Origin: Aedes albopictus
Lineage: Eukaryota; Arthropoda; Insecta; Diptera; Culicidae
Length of the DNA: 64,000 bases
Reading direction: 5' to 3'
Assembly (NCBI RefSeq): GCF_035046485.1
Contig: NC_085137.1
Coordinates: 493,738,351 to 493,802,350, forward strand
The number at the start of each line of letters is the position of its first letter. The first letter of the stretch is position 1. The notes below the pieces were generated by a model. It saw only the letters and a list, made by a program, of their open reading frames with translations, had not been told where the DNA came from and made no database searches. Shown in pieces: positions 1 through 9,926 of this stretch. Made by a program: the position numbers and the translations under genes.

Positions 1-950
1 GTAATTTTTGGACTCCGGATATCTTCCCCACACCAAATATACTCATATAGCATGGTTTTAGAGCCTAAAACACCATACAATAGCCGCTATCTTGAATTTA
101 GAGCCGCTATCTTGGATTTGAAGCCGCCATCTTGGATTTTAGGCCACTATCTTGGATATTTTGTTCGTCATTTTTGCACTCCAGACATCTTCCCCTTACC
201 AAATATACCCATATTGCATGGTTTTAGAACCAAAAACACCATTAAACAGTCACCATCTTGGATTTTATACCGCCATCTTGGATTTTATACCACGATCTTG
301 GATATTTTGGTCGTATTTTTGGACTCCGGACATCTTCCCCATACCAAGTATACCCATATTGCGTGGTTTAAGAGCCTAAAACACCATTAAACAGCCACCA
401 TCTTGAATTTTGAGCCGCCATCTTGGATTTTATACCGCTATCTTGGATATTTTGGTAGTATTTTTGGACTCCGGACATCTTCCCCATACCAGGTATACCC
501 ATATTGCGTAGTTTTAGAACCTAAAACACCATTAAACAGCCACCATCTTGGATTGTATACCACCATCTTGGATTTTATACCGCCATCTTGGATATTTTGG
601 TAGTATTTTTGGACTCCGGACATCTTCCCCATACTAACTATACCCATAGTGCGTGGTTTTAAACAGCGGTCATCTTGAATTTGGAGCCACCATCTTGGCT
701 TTTATACCATTATCTTGGATCTTTTGGTCGTATTTTTGGACTCCGGACATCTCACATTTTGTGAGCATGTCGCGAGTGGGATTCGATCCCAGGTCCTCGG
801 CGTGATAGTCACGTGCTTTAACCATCACACCAGGTTCGCTCCACAATATTGCATGGTTTTAGAGCCTAAAACACCATTAAACAGCCGCCATCTTGAATTT
901 GGAGCCGCCATCTTGAATATTAGGCTGCCATCTTGAATTTTGGGCCGACA
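1..950 (+). repeat. 145-bp tandem repeat (CCATCTTGGATTTT family)
   Basis: The phrase CATCTTCCCC followed by a CCAAATATACCCAT-like stretch recurs at about 20, 186, 331, 476 and 621, a spacing of 166, 145, 145 and 145 bp. Within each unit shorter blocks containing CCATCTTGGATTTT are repeated. The array runs off the left edge of the window. Related units in the opposite orientation (CCAAGATGGCGGC) occur at about 6650-7100 and 20240-20760. Open frames in this block are by-products of the repeat. A SINE fragment interrupts it at about 748-843. Confidence 0.85.
748..843 (-). mobile_element. tRNA-derived SINE fragment
   Basis: Contains GATTCGATCCCAGGTCCTCG and a CACACCAGGTTCGCTCCA-like end. It is shared with clearer copies at 15507-15686 and 61982-62156. 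It lies between the end of one CATCTTGG unit and the start of the next, so it inserted into the 145-bp array. The 5' part seen in the longer copies is missing. Confidence 0.7.
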
Positions 951-1412
951 TCGCGGAATGTATGATCGCCAGTGTTGATTTCCGCACAAAATTCGTCAAC
1001 CATGCTTAAGGTTCCAAAAATCACCGCAGTTTGATGTGTCGCATGATGGGGCTTGGTTCAGTTTTATATTCGGCCAGATCTACCGGTGCTGGTCCGGATC
1101 ACTGAAATGGTCATAACTCCGGAACGCCTTGACCGATCCGGACCATTTTCAATAGCAAACAATGCGGTAAAATTCCGGTTCGATTCGAGCTATAATCCGA
1201 AAAATGGGAAGTGCCTTAAAAGTGAGTGAACTTATTTTGCTCACAGACATACATACATACACACATACATACACACACACAGACATCATCTCAAATCATC
1301 GAACTGAGTCGATTGGTATATGCGACTTGATCCTCCAAGCCTTTTTTCGAAAAATCGTTTTTTGAGTGAACATATAGCCTTTCCAGTACACTTGGTGTAC
1401 GAGAAAGGCAAA
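950..1412 (-). mobile_element. dispersed element with GCCTTTCTCGTAC terminus, copy A (reverse)
   Basis: The right end reads GTACACTTGGTGTACGAGAA followed by AGGC, the reverse complement of the left end of copies at 2938, 6204 and 17997. Inside are the family's landmarks in reverse: an AACATATAGCC block, a CATACATACACACAC microsatellite and a block containing CCGGAACGCC. No coding frame. The short palindromic terminus looks like a transposon end. It is non-autonomous and of unknown superfamily. Confidence 0.7.
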
Positions 1413-1429
1413 AAAAAGACAATCACACC

Positions 1430-1640
1430 GTCTTCGACCAGTGGCCGCACAGACTGAACATAACTAATATGTATTAGACAACGGACAACACATATTACAC
1501 CCAGTGGCCCAGTGGAGAATTTTCCGTTTGACGAAAAGTTTTCCCCGACTGGAGCGGGAATCTAACCCACACTCCGAGGCTTACAAGACACCTAAACGAC
1601 TGACGCCGCTAACCGCTCGGCCGTGAAGCCCACTAAAAAG
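1430..1640 (-). mobile_element. tRNA-related SINE (reverse orientation)
   Basis: On the minus strand the block reads like a tRNA-derived head: GGCCGAGCGGTTAGCGGCG resembles an A box and the stretch around GGGTTAGATTCCCGC resembles a B box. Related blocks lie at 49085-49205 and 49790-50005. The body is ACCGTCTTCGACCAGTGGC-like. 1641-1818 holds nothing I recognise. Confidence 0.65.
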
Positions 1641-1818
1641 AATCGACTCTTTTGATCGACTCAGTAACTCATTTTCAAAATTTGAAGAAAAATGTCGATT
1701 TAGTTTTCCTATGTGTGATCACTCCCTTCCGTATAGCTATATCTAACCAGCTCTCGAGAGCATCCGCTCGCATACTACAACCGTTGATAGCATTTAGAAA
1801 CCTCTCTGCATGACATAC

Positions 1819-2935
1819 AGGGGGTGGCCAAAATGTTTGGGATAGGCAACTTTTTTTTCTTCCACAAAAAAGTTCAACATGCTGTAACTTTTCATAGAGT
1901 GCATCAAATTCTCAAATTTTGACTGTCAATAGGGGTAGCAGTACCGACCACTTTTGGTGAGTACCAGTATTTCGGTACTGGGGCTTACCAATCAGAGGTC
2001 AACGAATTTCAATCAGAATTGAAATGGCCCCGCTCTAGTGTCGAAATTCTCGGACCGCGATGAATTCAGTTCATCGGTGCACTCGTCTTTCTTACAAGTT
2101 TTATTCTAAGCTAGTAAATCCATTTCCAAAATTCAACGTTCATTCAACCAATCATTGCTATGATATCCTGGATTAGCAGAAAGGCTGCATATATTCAATG
2201 TTTGTGTTGCGGGGTGGACTTTCTTCGGCACGAATAAACAAAAATTGAAAGCAGCTTTCGGTTGGAGCAGCTTCAATGCTGGAAATACATAATTTATTAT
2301 ACTATAAACTAATTAATTAATACTAAAAACTCTCTTACATTTTGCTATCTTCACTCGCACTACGTCCACCTCTTACCACAACAGTTTACTTTCTGCTTCG
2401 ACACTGAACCGTGTTGCCAGTTTCACCAAACTCAAATCTTTCCCAACAGTTTGTTTGTCAATGTACTTGGTTTTAAATGTTTTCATTTATTTCTATTGCA
2501 TATTGGCTATACTAATGACAGGATTTCAACACTTTGAGAGAGACTTCACGGTATCGAAAGTACCGGCACCAAGGATCAGTCAGTACCAATAATTCGGTAC
2601 CAAAAATGGTCGGTAATACCGGTTTTTACGGTACTGGTACTACCGATACTACATCCCTATTTGTCAACTTATTATATGTGCATCATTGGTACAAATGTGA
2701 GCTCGATTGGTTAATCTTTCGCGAAGTTATAACCGTTCAGGTAAACACTATTTTTTTAAACTACTAATTTTTGAACTGTCATATCTCGGAGACCAGTGAA
2801 CTGAATTGATTGAAATTTTTAACTTTTATCCACAATATATTAATGCTTGAAAATTATTTAAAACATAGGTACTTTCTAAACGTTGAAAAAAGTTATGATG
2901 GATTGACACTTTTCGGATCTTTTTCGAAACATTAT
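1819..2935 (+). repeat. dispersed repeat (GGTGGCCAAAATGTTTGGGA family), interrupted
   Basis: A repeat starting GGGGTGGCCAAAATGTTTGG and ending near 2935. It is split by the TA-flanked insertion at 1932-2657. Its right part (2760-2935, containing GTCATATCTCGGAGACCAGT) reappears inverted at about 7440-7612. No coding frame is seen. Confidence 0.65.
1932..2657. mobile_element. 726-bp TA-flanked inverted-repeat element
   Basis: Flanked by TA at 1930-1931 and 2658-2659. The ends match imperfectly as inverted repeats: GGGGTAGCAGTACCGACCAC on the left and, reading inward from the right, GGGATGTAGTATCGGTAGTA. Both ends are followed by further GGTACTGG-like motifs. Removing the block restores a continuous flanking repeat. 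The TA duplication suggests a Tc1/mariner-type non-autonomous element. There is no transposase frame. Confidence 0.65.
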
Positions 2936-2937
2936 TT

Positions 2938-3255
2938 TTGCCTTTCTCGTACACTAAGTGTACTGGAAAGGCTATATGTTCACTCCAAAAATAACTTTTT
3001 GATAGAAGGCCCAAAGGGTCGAGTCACATGTACCAATCTTCTCAGCTCGACGCATTGAGGTGATGTCTGTGTGTGTGTATGTGTGTATGTGTGTGTATGT
3101 GTGTACAAATAAACTCACATCAGTTTTTGGCAGTAAACCTCAACCGATTTTAATGACCGACGGTTCATTCGACGGGGCATCTGGTCCCATTGTTTCCTAT
3201 TGAAAATGGTTCGAATCGGTCCAGCCGTTCCGGTGTTATGGCCATTTAGATAGAG
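2938..3255 (+). mobile_element. GCCTTTCTCGTAC element, copy B
   Basis: Begins TGCCTTTCTCGTACACTAAG with the palindromic terminus shared with copies A, C and D. A GGCTATATGTTCACTCCAAA block follows, then a GT-rich microsatellite at about 3066-3107 and a CCTATTGAAAATGGTTCGAA block close to that at 18270. It stops at about 3255, where a CG-rich block begins. No coding potential. Confidence 0.7.
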
Positions 3256-3420
3256 GTGTGCGCCGATTTGAAATCTGTCGGCGGCGGCGTTTTGCACTTT
3301 TTTGGCCAGCGGCGGCGGCGTGATCGGCGTCACGCCGAATGAATTTTCGGCGGCGGCGGCGTGAAACGGCGTGGTCATAATTTTTAAATTTTTGTTAATT
3401 CCGTTAATCAATATCAATGT
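3255..3420. repeat. CGGCGG-rich block (probable MITE)
   Basis: An island rich in CGGCGGCGGCG with several near-palindromic GGCGTGATCGGCGTCACGCC stretches, in strong contrast to the AT-rich surroundings. The poly-Ala open frame across it on the minus strand (3115-3417) follows from the trinucleotide bias. I take it as a non-coding insertion abutting copy B. Confidence 0.5.
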
Positions 3421-3479
3421 TTGTTATTTTTTTTATTTTCACATGTTTTTTGAAAATTTATTGAAATAATTGTTATGGT

Positions 3480-5250
3480 GAATCAGCTGCCCAAAGAATT
3501 ATCTAGAATGACCTTCTAAAGGAATTCCCGGAAGAAATTCTAGAGGAATTCCCGGTGGAATTTCTAGAGGAATTTCCGAATAAACTCTTTAAGGAATTCC
3601 CGGAGGAACTCGTAGAGGCATTCCTCTAGGTACACCTAGAGGAATTCACGGATGAACTTCTAAACGAAATTCCAAAAAAGCATCTAAAAGAATTCCTTGT
3701 TGAACTCTTAGAGGAACGTTTGGGGAAACTCCTGGAAGAATTCCGGAAACAAATCTTAGAAGAACTCTTAGAGAAATTTCCGGAGGAATTCTTAGGGGAA
3801 TTACCGGTGGAACTCATAGAAGAATTCTTGGAGGAAATTCCGGGCATTCCTTGTGCAACTCCCAGAAATATTTTTAGAGCAACTAGTAAAGTAATTGTCA
3901 GATGAATTTTCGGAGGAACTCGTAGAGAAATTGCCGAAGAAATTCGAAAAGGAATTCAAGGAGGAACTCATGGAGAAATTACCAGAGGTATTCATAGATG
4001 AGTTCTCGGATGAGCTCTTAAAGGATTTCCCGGAAGAACTTCTTGAGGAATTCCCAGCCGGATTTCTAGAGCAACTCCCGATGGAACTCCTAGAAGAATT
4101 CCCAAGAAATTCGTAAAGAAATTCCCGGAAGGACTCGTAGAGAGATTCCCGGATGAACTCAGTTACTTCTAGATAAATTCCTGGGAGAACTCCTAGAGGA
4201 ACGTTCGGAGAAATTCTTAAAGGACTTCTCGAAGGAATCTCCTGGCATACCCAGTGCAAGTTCTAGAAAAAACTTATATAGTAACTCGTAGTGAAATTGC
4301 CTGGGGAACTTCTTCCCGGTGAAACTCGTAAAGGTGTTTCTGAAGATATTCGAACTCCCGGAAGCACTTCTAGATGAATTCCCGGAAGAACTTCTAGAGG
4401 AATACCCGGAAGAACTTTTAGAGAAAGTCACGGTGAAACTCTTAGTGTAATTCTCAGAAAAAAAAATGGTAAGGAATCTCCGAAGGAACTCGGAAGGGAA
4501 GGAATTCCCGGGAGAATTCCTAGAGGAAACCTTAGAGAAATTCCCACAGGAACTTCTAGAGGAGTGTTCGGAGAAACTTCTAGAAGAATTTCCGGGCGAA
4601 CTCTTAAAGAAACTCCTGGAAGAATTCCAGTAGGAATTGCTACAGAACTTGCCGGAAGAACTCCCAGAAGAATTCCCGGAAGAACTCCTAGAGGAATTAC
4701 AAGGGAAACTCCTAGAGGAATTATCGGAGGAAGCTTCTGGTATTTCCAGTGCAATTTCTATGAACACTTAAAGATATTCCCGTAGAAATTCGTTAAGGAA
4801 TTCCCGGATGAACTCGTTGAAGAACTCGTGGAGGAATTGCCGGAGGTGCTCCTAGAGGAATTGTGTATGTATTTGGTTTTGAAGAGGGACTTTAACCAAG
4901 TGGTCATTCGTCCGGATTGATCTCCTAAAGGAATTTCCAGGAAAAACTTCTGGACTTCTAAATAAATTTCTGAAGGATCTCCTAAAAGAATACCCGGAGT
5001 AACTCTTAGAGGAGTTTCTAGAAGAAGTTCTACAAAAAGTCTCAGTGAATCTTCTGCAGCAATGCCCGAAGAAACTCCTAGAGGATGTCTCGGAGGATAT
5101 CCCAAAGGACCTTCTAGAGTTCCCGGAGGAACTCTTAGCGGAATGCTTCGCGAAACTGCTGGAAGAATCCTCAACAGAGTTGCTGGAGAAATTTCATCTC
5201 TTCTGGAGATGAACACAACAACTTTTTTTTTCAGAATCACTAGCATTTTC
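3480..5250. repeat. 24-bp degenerate array (GAGGAATTCCCGGAGGAACT units)
   Basis: Dozens of imperfect copies of a unit of about 24 bp, GAGGAATTCCCGGAGGAACT plus CCTA. Because the unit is a multiple of three, long open frames appear on both strands: Glu/Leu/Phe-rich on plus, Ser/Arg-rich on minus, up to 202 aa at 4159-4767. These are not genes. Similar arrays recur at about 14690-15500, 15700-16930, 28250-29400, 43080-43920, 52160-52620 and 58580-59500. Confidence 0.9.
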
Positions 5251-5254
5251 TTCA

Positions 5255-5690
5255 ATCTTTGGAATCCCTAGATTCTTTTTTCAGCCATAGTTCCCGAATT
5301 CCATTACCCCGAATTCCATTACCCCGAATATTTTTTTTCTGAATTATAAATTTCGTGTTTTCCAATACGAAGAAAAATCATGACGTTCATCCCGGAACGA
5401 ACTTGCTTGGTCGATAAAACTTTATTCTGCCTATTTTTTGCGATGAGAATACCTAGCATATGAAGCTCCTGGGACCCTTTGAACAGATCTCTGACCAGTA
5501 TGATTAAAAGAACAGGCGATAACCAAAAGAAGGAAAAAATCTCTACTCAACAATTGGTTTCGGATCATATGGATGAAAGAAATAAACTAATGTGATCATG
5601 TCACTCTTCCATATAACAGTAAAACTTGAAAGAACAGCCTATGATTAAAAGAAGGAAAAATCTCTGATAAAAATAATAACATTTGCGACT
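5255..5690. other. short repeated phrases, no gene
   Basis: Contains a duplicated CCCGAATTCCATTACCCCGA phrase at about 5296-5325 and otherwise AT-rich sequence without a credible coding frame. A diverged end of the element at 5690 begins here. Confidence 0.4.
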
Positions 5691-7110
5691 GGTAGTTGTC
5701 CGGAACCGGTTCCGGGGGTCCCAACGAATGTGGCCAAATATAAAAGAGTACCAAACCCATGCATGCGATACAACAAATAACGACTTTTTTGATAACCTGA
5801 TGACTGGTTATCAAGGAAATAGGTTAGGACCACATTAGTGACAGCCGGTAGTGTTGTAACCAGTTCCGGATGTCCCTCCGAAAGCGGCCAAATATAAAAT
5901 TGAACTGAACCTATGTATGCGACACAGCAAAGGTCGGATTTTTTGATAACCTTATGAACGTTAGCAAGCAAACAGGTTCAGACTGGTGAAAAAAAATTTC
6001 CGCATATGGTCAAATCTCAACCGTTACGTAGTAATTGAACTTTACATGTTTTTGACTTTGCTTGCCTCAAACTGGCTATAACTTGAAAATGGTCAAACTT
6101 ATCGCATTTGAAATATTATTAAATTTGCTACCAAAAAAGATCTTGGAATCTATTGATTTAGTTAGATAACTAAAGCAAAAAAGCTCGAAAGTAGTGTTTG
6201 GTCTTTTTCGTACACTTAGTGTACTATATAACTATATGTTCACTCAAAAAACGATTTTTCGAAAAAAGGCTCGGAGGATCAAGTCGCATATAACAATCAA
6301 CTCAGTTCGACGAATTGACATTATTTATGTATGTGTGTATGTATATATGTATGTGCGCAAAATAAGTTCACTCACTTTTAAGGCACTTCCCATTGGCCGA
6401 TTTTTCGGATTATAGCTTAAATCGAACCAGAATTGTTTGCTATCCAAAATGGTCTAGATCGGCCAAGGCGTTCCGGAGTTATGGCCATTTCAGTGATCCG
6501 GGCCAGCACCGGTAGAACTGGCCGTATATAAAACTGAACTAGCCCATAATCAAACATCAAATTGCGACGATTTTTGTAACCTCTAGCATGGTTGACGAGT
6601 TTTGTGCGGAAATCAACACTGGAGACCAGAAGCTCCACGATGTCGGCCTAAAATTCAAGATGGCAGCCAAATGTTCTAGGTGGCGGCTCAAAATTCAAGA
6701 CGGCTGTTTAATGGAGATTTAGGCTCTTAAAGCATGCTATATGGGAATATTTGATATGGGGAAGATGTCTGGACTCCTAAAATGGCGACTAGAATACCCA
6801 AGATGGCGGTCTAAAATCCAAGATAGTGACTTTAAATTCAAGAAGGCGTCTGTTTAAAGAAGTTTTAGGCTCTAAAACCATGCAATATTGGTATATTTGG
6901 TATGGGGAAGACGTCCAGAGTCCAAAATGGCGATCAGGATATCCAAGATGGCGCGCCATGGCGATCTAAAATTTAAGATGGCGGCTCCGAATTCAAAATC
7001 GCGGCTGTTTAATGGAGTTTTAGGGCCTGAAACAATGCATTTTTGGTATATTTGGTAAGGGGAAGTTGTCTGGATTCCAAAAATGGCGACTAAAATATCC
7101 AAGATGGTGT
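5690..7110 (+). mobile_element. composite dispersed repeat, copy C
   Basis: Collinear with about 19067-20760. It has two units of the 152-bp repeat (GGAACCGGTTCCGGGGGTCC, AACCCATGCATGCGATACA), then a TATGGTCAAATCTCAACCGT block. A GTACACTTAGTGTAC terminus at about 6211 and a microsatellite follow, then TGGCCATTTCAGTGATCCGG, and finally CCAAGATGGCGG units. Over 1 kb of shared order with copy D shows this is a defined repeat family. Copy C lacks the 172-bp insertion present in copy D, so it preserves the empty site at about 5958. No coding frame. Confidence 0.75.
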
Positions 7111-7128
7111 GTGTGTGTGTGTGTGTGT
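7106..7128 (+). repeat. (GT)n microsatellite
   Basis: About 11 GT repeats, ending a CCAAGATGG block. The next 170 bp (7130-7300) are of ordinary composition and interrupt the CCAAGATGG family, which resumes at about 7318. Confidence 0.9.
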
Positions 7129-7439
7129 ACTCCATCTAACACCCACTGTCCGGCAGTGATATTATGGAAGAAAGCAGCCTGCAACATCGTGTTGATGTCG
7201 TTGCAAATTGCTTTAGTCCGGGAGTTAGACAGTGATAGCTCTATTGCAGATCCGGTGACCCATTTCAGAATGGTTGGAGAGACACTCCATTCAGAAGTCA
7301 CTTTCACTTACAATAAAATATCCAAGATGGTGGTCCAAAATCCAAGATGGCGGCTGCAGATTCAAAATGGCCTATTTGGATTAAAGGAAGAACACATTTA
7401 GTAGTTTTTGTGCAGTATTGTAAATTTAACACATTTTCC

Positions 7440-7612
7440 TTTATATGGGTGAAAATGTCAAACCATCATAACTATTTTCAACGTTTAAAAAGTACCTATG
7501 TTTTGATAAATTTTCAAGCATTACTATATTGTTGATAATCGCTCAAAATTTCATTCAATTCGGTTCACTGGTCTCCGAGATATGACAGTTCAAAAATTGT
7601 AGAAAAATACAG
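7440..7612 (-). repeat. truncated inverted copy of the 1819-2935 repeat
   Basis: Reverse complement of about 2760-2935, sharing ACTGGTCTCCGAGATATGAC and CATCATAACTATTTTCAACG-like blocks. The foldback at 7616 begins where it ends. Confidence 0.6.
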
Positions 7613-7615
7613 GAC

Positions 7616-8826
7616 ATTCATTAGGCTGCGGCTCATTTTTCAAAAGTTGTTGAAACCTGGAATTCGTAAGCTCTTCTGGATTCAAATGACTTAAATAGAG
7701 AAACCTGTGAGTTTGAGACAAAAATTTTGAGATTCAGAGGTGGCGCAATCTCCTCAAAGATGAATTTTCGAGCAATAAAAAGGTGTTTTCACTTCAAGTG
7801 CCATAACTTTTTCAATTTTCAACCAATTTTCAATATTTTTTATGAATCTCTCACAAATTAAATTTCATATAAACGCGTAGAACATTTTTTTTTCCAAAGT
7901 CACGCAAAATATGAGTTTTTAAAGATTTAATTTATTTTTTTCTTCTTTTTACAAAATATTTCAACTTCAGAGTACGATAACTTTTTAACCGTTTGACCAA
8001 TTTATTTTTTTTTAGTTTGATTTGTAGATATTTTTGTTGCCTGTCTTTGTCCCGAACAAATGTCAAAGTAGTCATTTTTATGATACTTCTCACCATAAAC
8101 TGCCAAACATGCCATAAAACTTGATTTGTTCATGCAAAATTGGAGTTTTTGAAGATTGTTTGCAATTTTTAACTCGAAGCCAGATACTTAGCATCATATT
8201 TGGGGATATGAAACACATTGGAGAATTTTTATTAAATTTTTTTCCTTGCATTTCGAGCATGAAAATGATTCAGAACACTCCAAAAATTGAAGTTTGCCAA
8301 AATTCTGATTTTCCTAATAAAATACGTGTTTTTGAACGGTTTTTGGTGTTTATATATTTTGAAACGATTTTTCGAAGGTACAGTTTATTCACAGCATTTT
8401 TAGGCAACAAAAATATATACAAAAGCAAGTTAAAAAAATTGAAACTGGTCAAACGGTTAAAAAGTTGTAGGACACTGAAGTTAAAAATTATTGTCAAAAG
8501 AAGAAAAAAATAAATTAAATCTTTAAAAACTCATATTTTGCGTGACTTCGGAAAAAAATAATGTTCTACGCGTTTATTTGAAATTTAATTTGTGAGAGAT
8601 TCATAAAAATATTGAAAATCGGTTGAAAATTGAAAAAGTTATGACACCTGAAGTGAAAACACCTTTTTATTACTCGAAACTTCAACTTTGAGGCGATTGC
8701 GCCACATCTAAATCTCAATATTTTTGGCTCAAACTCACAGGTTTCTCTATTTAAGTCATTCGAATCCAGAAGAGCTTACGAATTCCAGGTTTCAACAACT
8801 TTTGAAAAATAAGCCGCAGCCTAATG
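7616..8826. mobile_element. 1.2-kb foldback element with ~440-bp arms
   Basis: The left end reads CATTAGGCTGCGGCTCATTT and the right end is its reverse complement (AATAAGCCGCAGCCTAATG). Arms of about 440 bp (7616-8055 and 8390-8826) pair through blocks such as AGCTCTTCTGGATTC, CAGGTTTCTCTATTTAAGTC and ACGCGTTTAT. The roughly 335-bp centre is AT-rich and unpaired. The open frame at 8121-8513 lies in the centre and right arm and has no recognisable domain. This is a non-autonomous foldback of unknown superfamily. I could not define a clean target duplication. Confidence 0.75.
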
Positions 8827-8829
8827 TTC

Positions 8830-9854
8830 ATTGCTTCCACCAAACGGATCGGAGGATATACGGATGAAAAGAGATCAATTGGCAAAATTTGCAAGGGCTA
8901 GCGTCAAATCATCATTAAAGTCAGCAGTCAAGCCATTTTTTCCGACACAACTTATTGAACTCCAAATGAACTTTAGCGAATCGTGACTCTTTAAAAAAGA
9001 ATCATGATTCACACACTCGGCCTCGAGAATCGATTCTATGAGCCGATTCGCGAGTGAGTTACTCATGTATAGCTGCATATCAGTTTTGAAATCATGAATA
9101 CCAGTTTTAAAATGAGAGGTAAACCAATCCAAATTTCAGAAAAAAGCTGCTTCTTCCATATTTACAACTTTAAGTCACTTCAGAGTTCATGGATAAGCAG
9201 CCAAGCTATGTTCGAAACTTTTTTTTTTGTTTGACATGGAAGCCTAAGTTATCGTGTAAAGAAAATTGTATATAAAAATAGAGGCAGATTAGGTTCGGCA
9301 AAACGTCTATAAGAACACAAGTAAGAGTTGAGAAACAGTCAATGCGGGTGCATTGGTAAAACCTCCAGTAAGTGAATCAAGGCATATATTAGTCACAAAA
9401 ACAAACAGTAAAGCTTGAATCTCCGATAGAAGAGGATGTCTATACAAAAGCGCAGTAAACTAACACAGACACACATAGTGCGGGGACCCGCAGTTGGGAA
9501 AATGATGAATAATTGTTTTAAGAAGAATGACACAGAAACAAATCTACTGCTAATGAACGATGAGAAAAAGCTGTAAGGGAGAATGAGTTAAGGTTAGGGA
9601 TGACCCAAGGAAAGATGATGGACTCATAAGTGATAGGAAAGATAAAATCAGACAAGATTAAATAACTGCCAATTCAGTAGGATTCGCCTTCGAACACAAT
9701 TAGTAACAACAACTCAATGGGGGGAGAGAAAAACTCCTGCGTCAGTTGGAGAAGATATTAGCACAAATGATCGTACATATCGGATGTATAATTAAGACCA
9801 AAATGGGACAGAATTAGAGGACAGGAGGATCATAACTAAACGATGGTGACTTAC
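8830..9854. other. low-repeat sequence left of exon 7
   Basis: About 1 kb without obvious array or element structure. It is either intron 7 of the minus-strand gene or its 3' UTR, depending on whether the splice donor at 9854-9853 is used. I saw no coding exon and no confident AATAAA on the minus strand. Confidence 0.4.
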
Positions 9855-9926
9855 GCTTTATCTCTCACACAAAGCAGTGATCGATCGTCGTGGGTTTCAT
9901 CTTCACTGTCGGAAAGATGCCGTGAA
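9855..9926 (-). CDS. host gene exon 7 (possibly terminal)
   Basis: On the minus strand the acceptor is ...AAAAACCAG. The first T completes a Pro codon begun in exon 6, then 23 codons read SRHLSDSEDETHDDRSLLCV and so on to Lys, plus GC. The end is ambiguous in an interesting way. GC is followed by GTAAGT, a strong donor, but reading straight on gives GCG TAA, a stop. So the exon can either splice onward beyond the window edge or end the protein at 379 residues if the intron is retained. The polypyrimidine tract is only moderate. The acidic Ser/Asp/Glu cluster fits a CK2-type site (inference). Confidence 0.6.

Noticed and set aside
4159..4767. 202-aa Ser/Arg-rich minus-strand frame, and similar frames at 3801-4259, 4758-5255
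   Set aside because: Made entirely of 24-bp repeat units with frames open on both strands. No start context, domain or splice support.
8121..8513. 130-aa Lys/Phe-rich frame
   Set aside because: Lies in the AT-rich centre and right arm of a foldback. Composition explains it.
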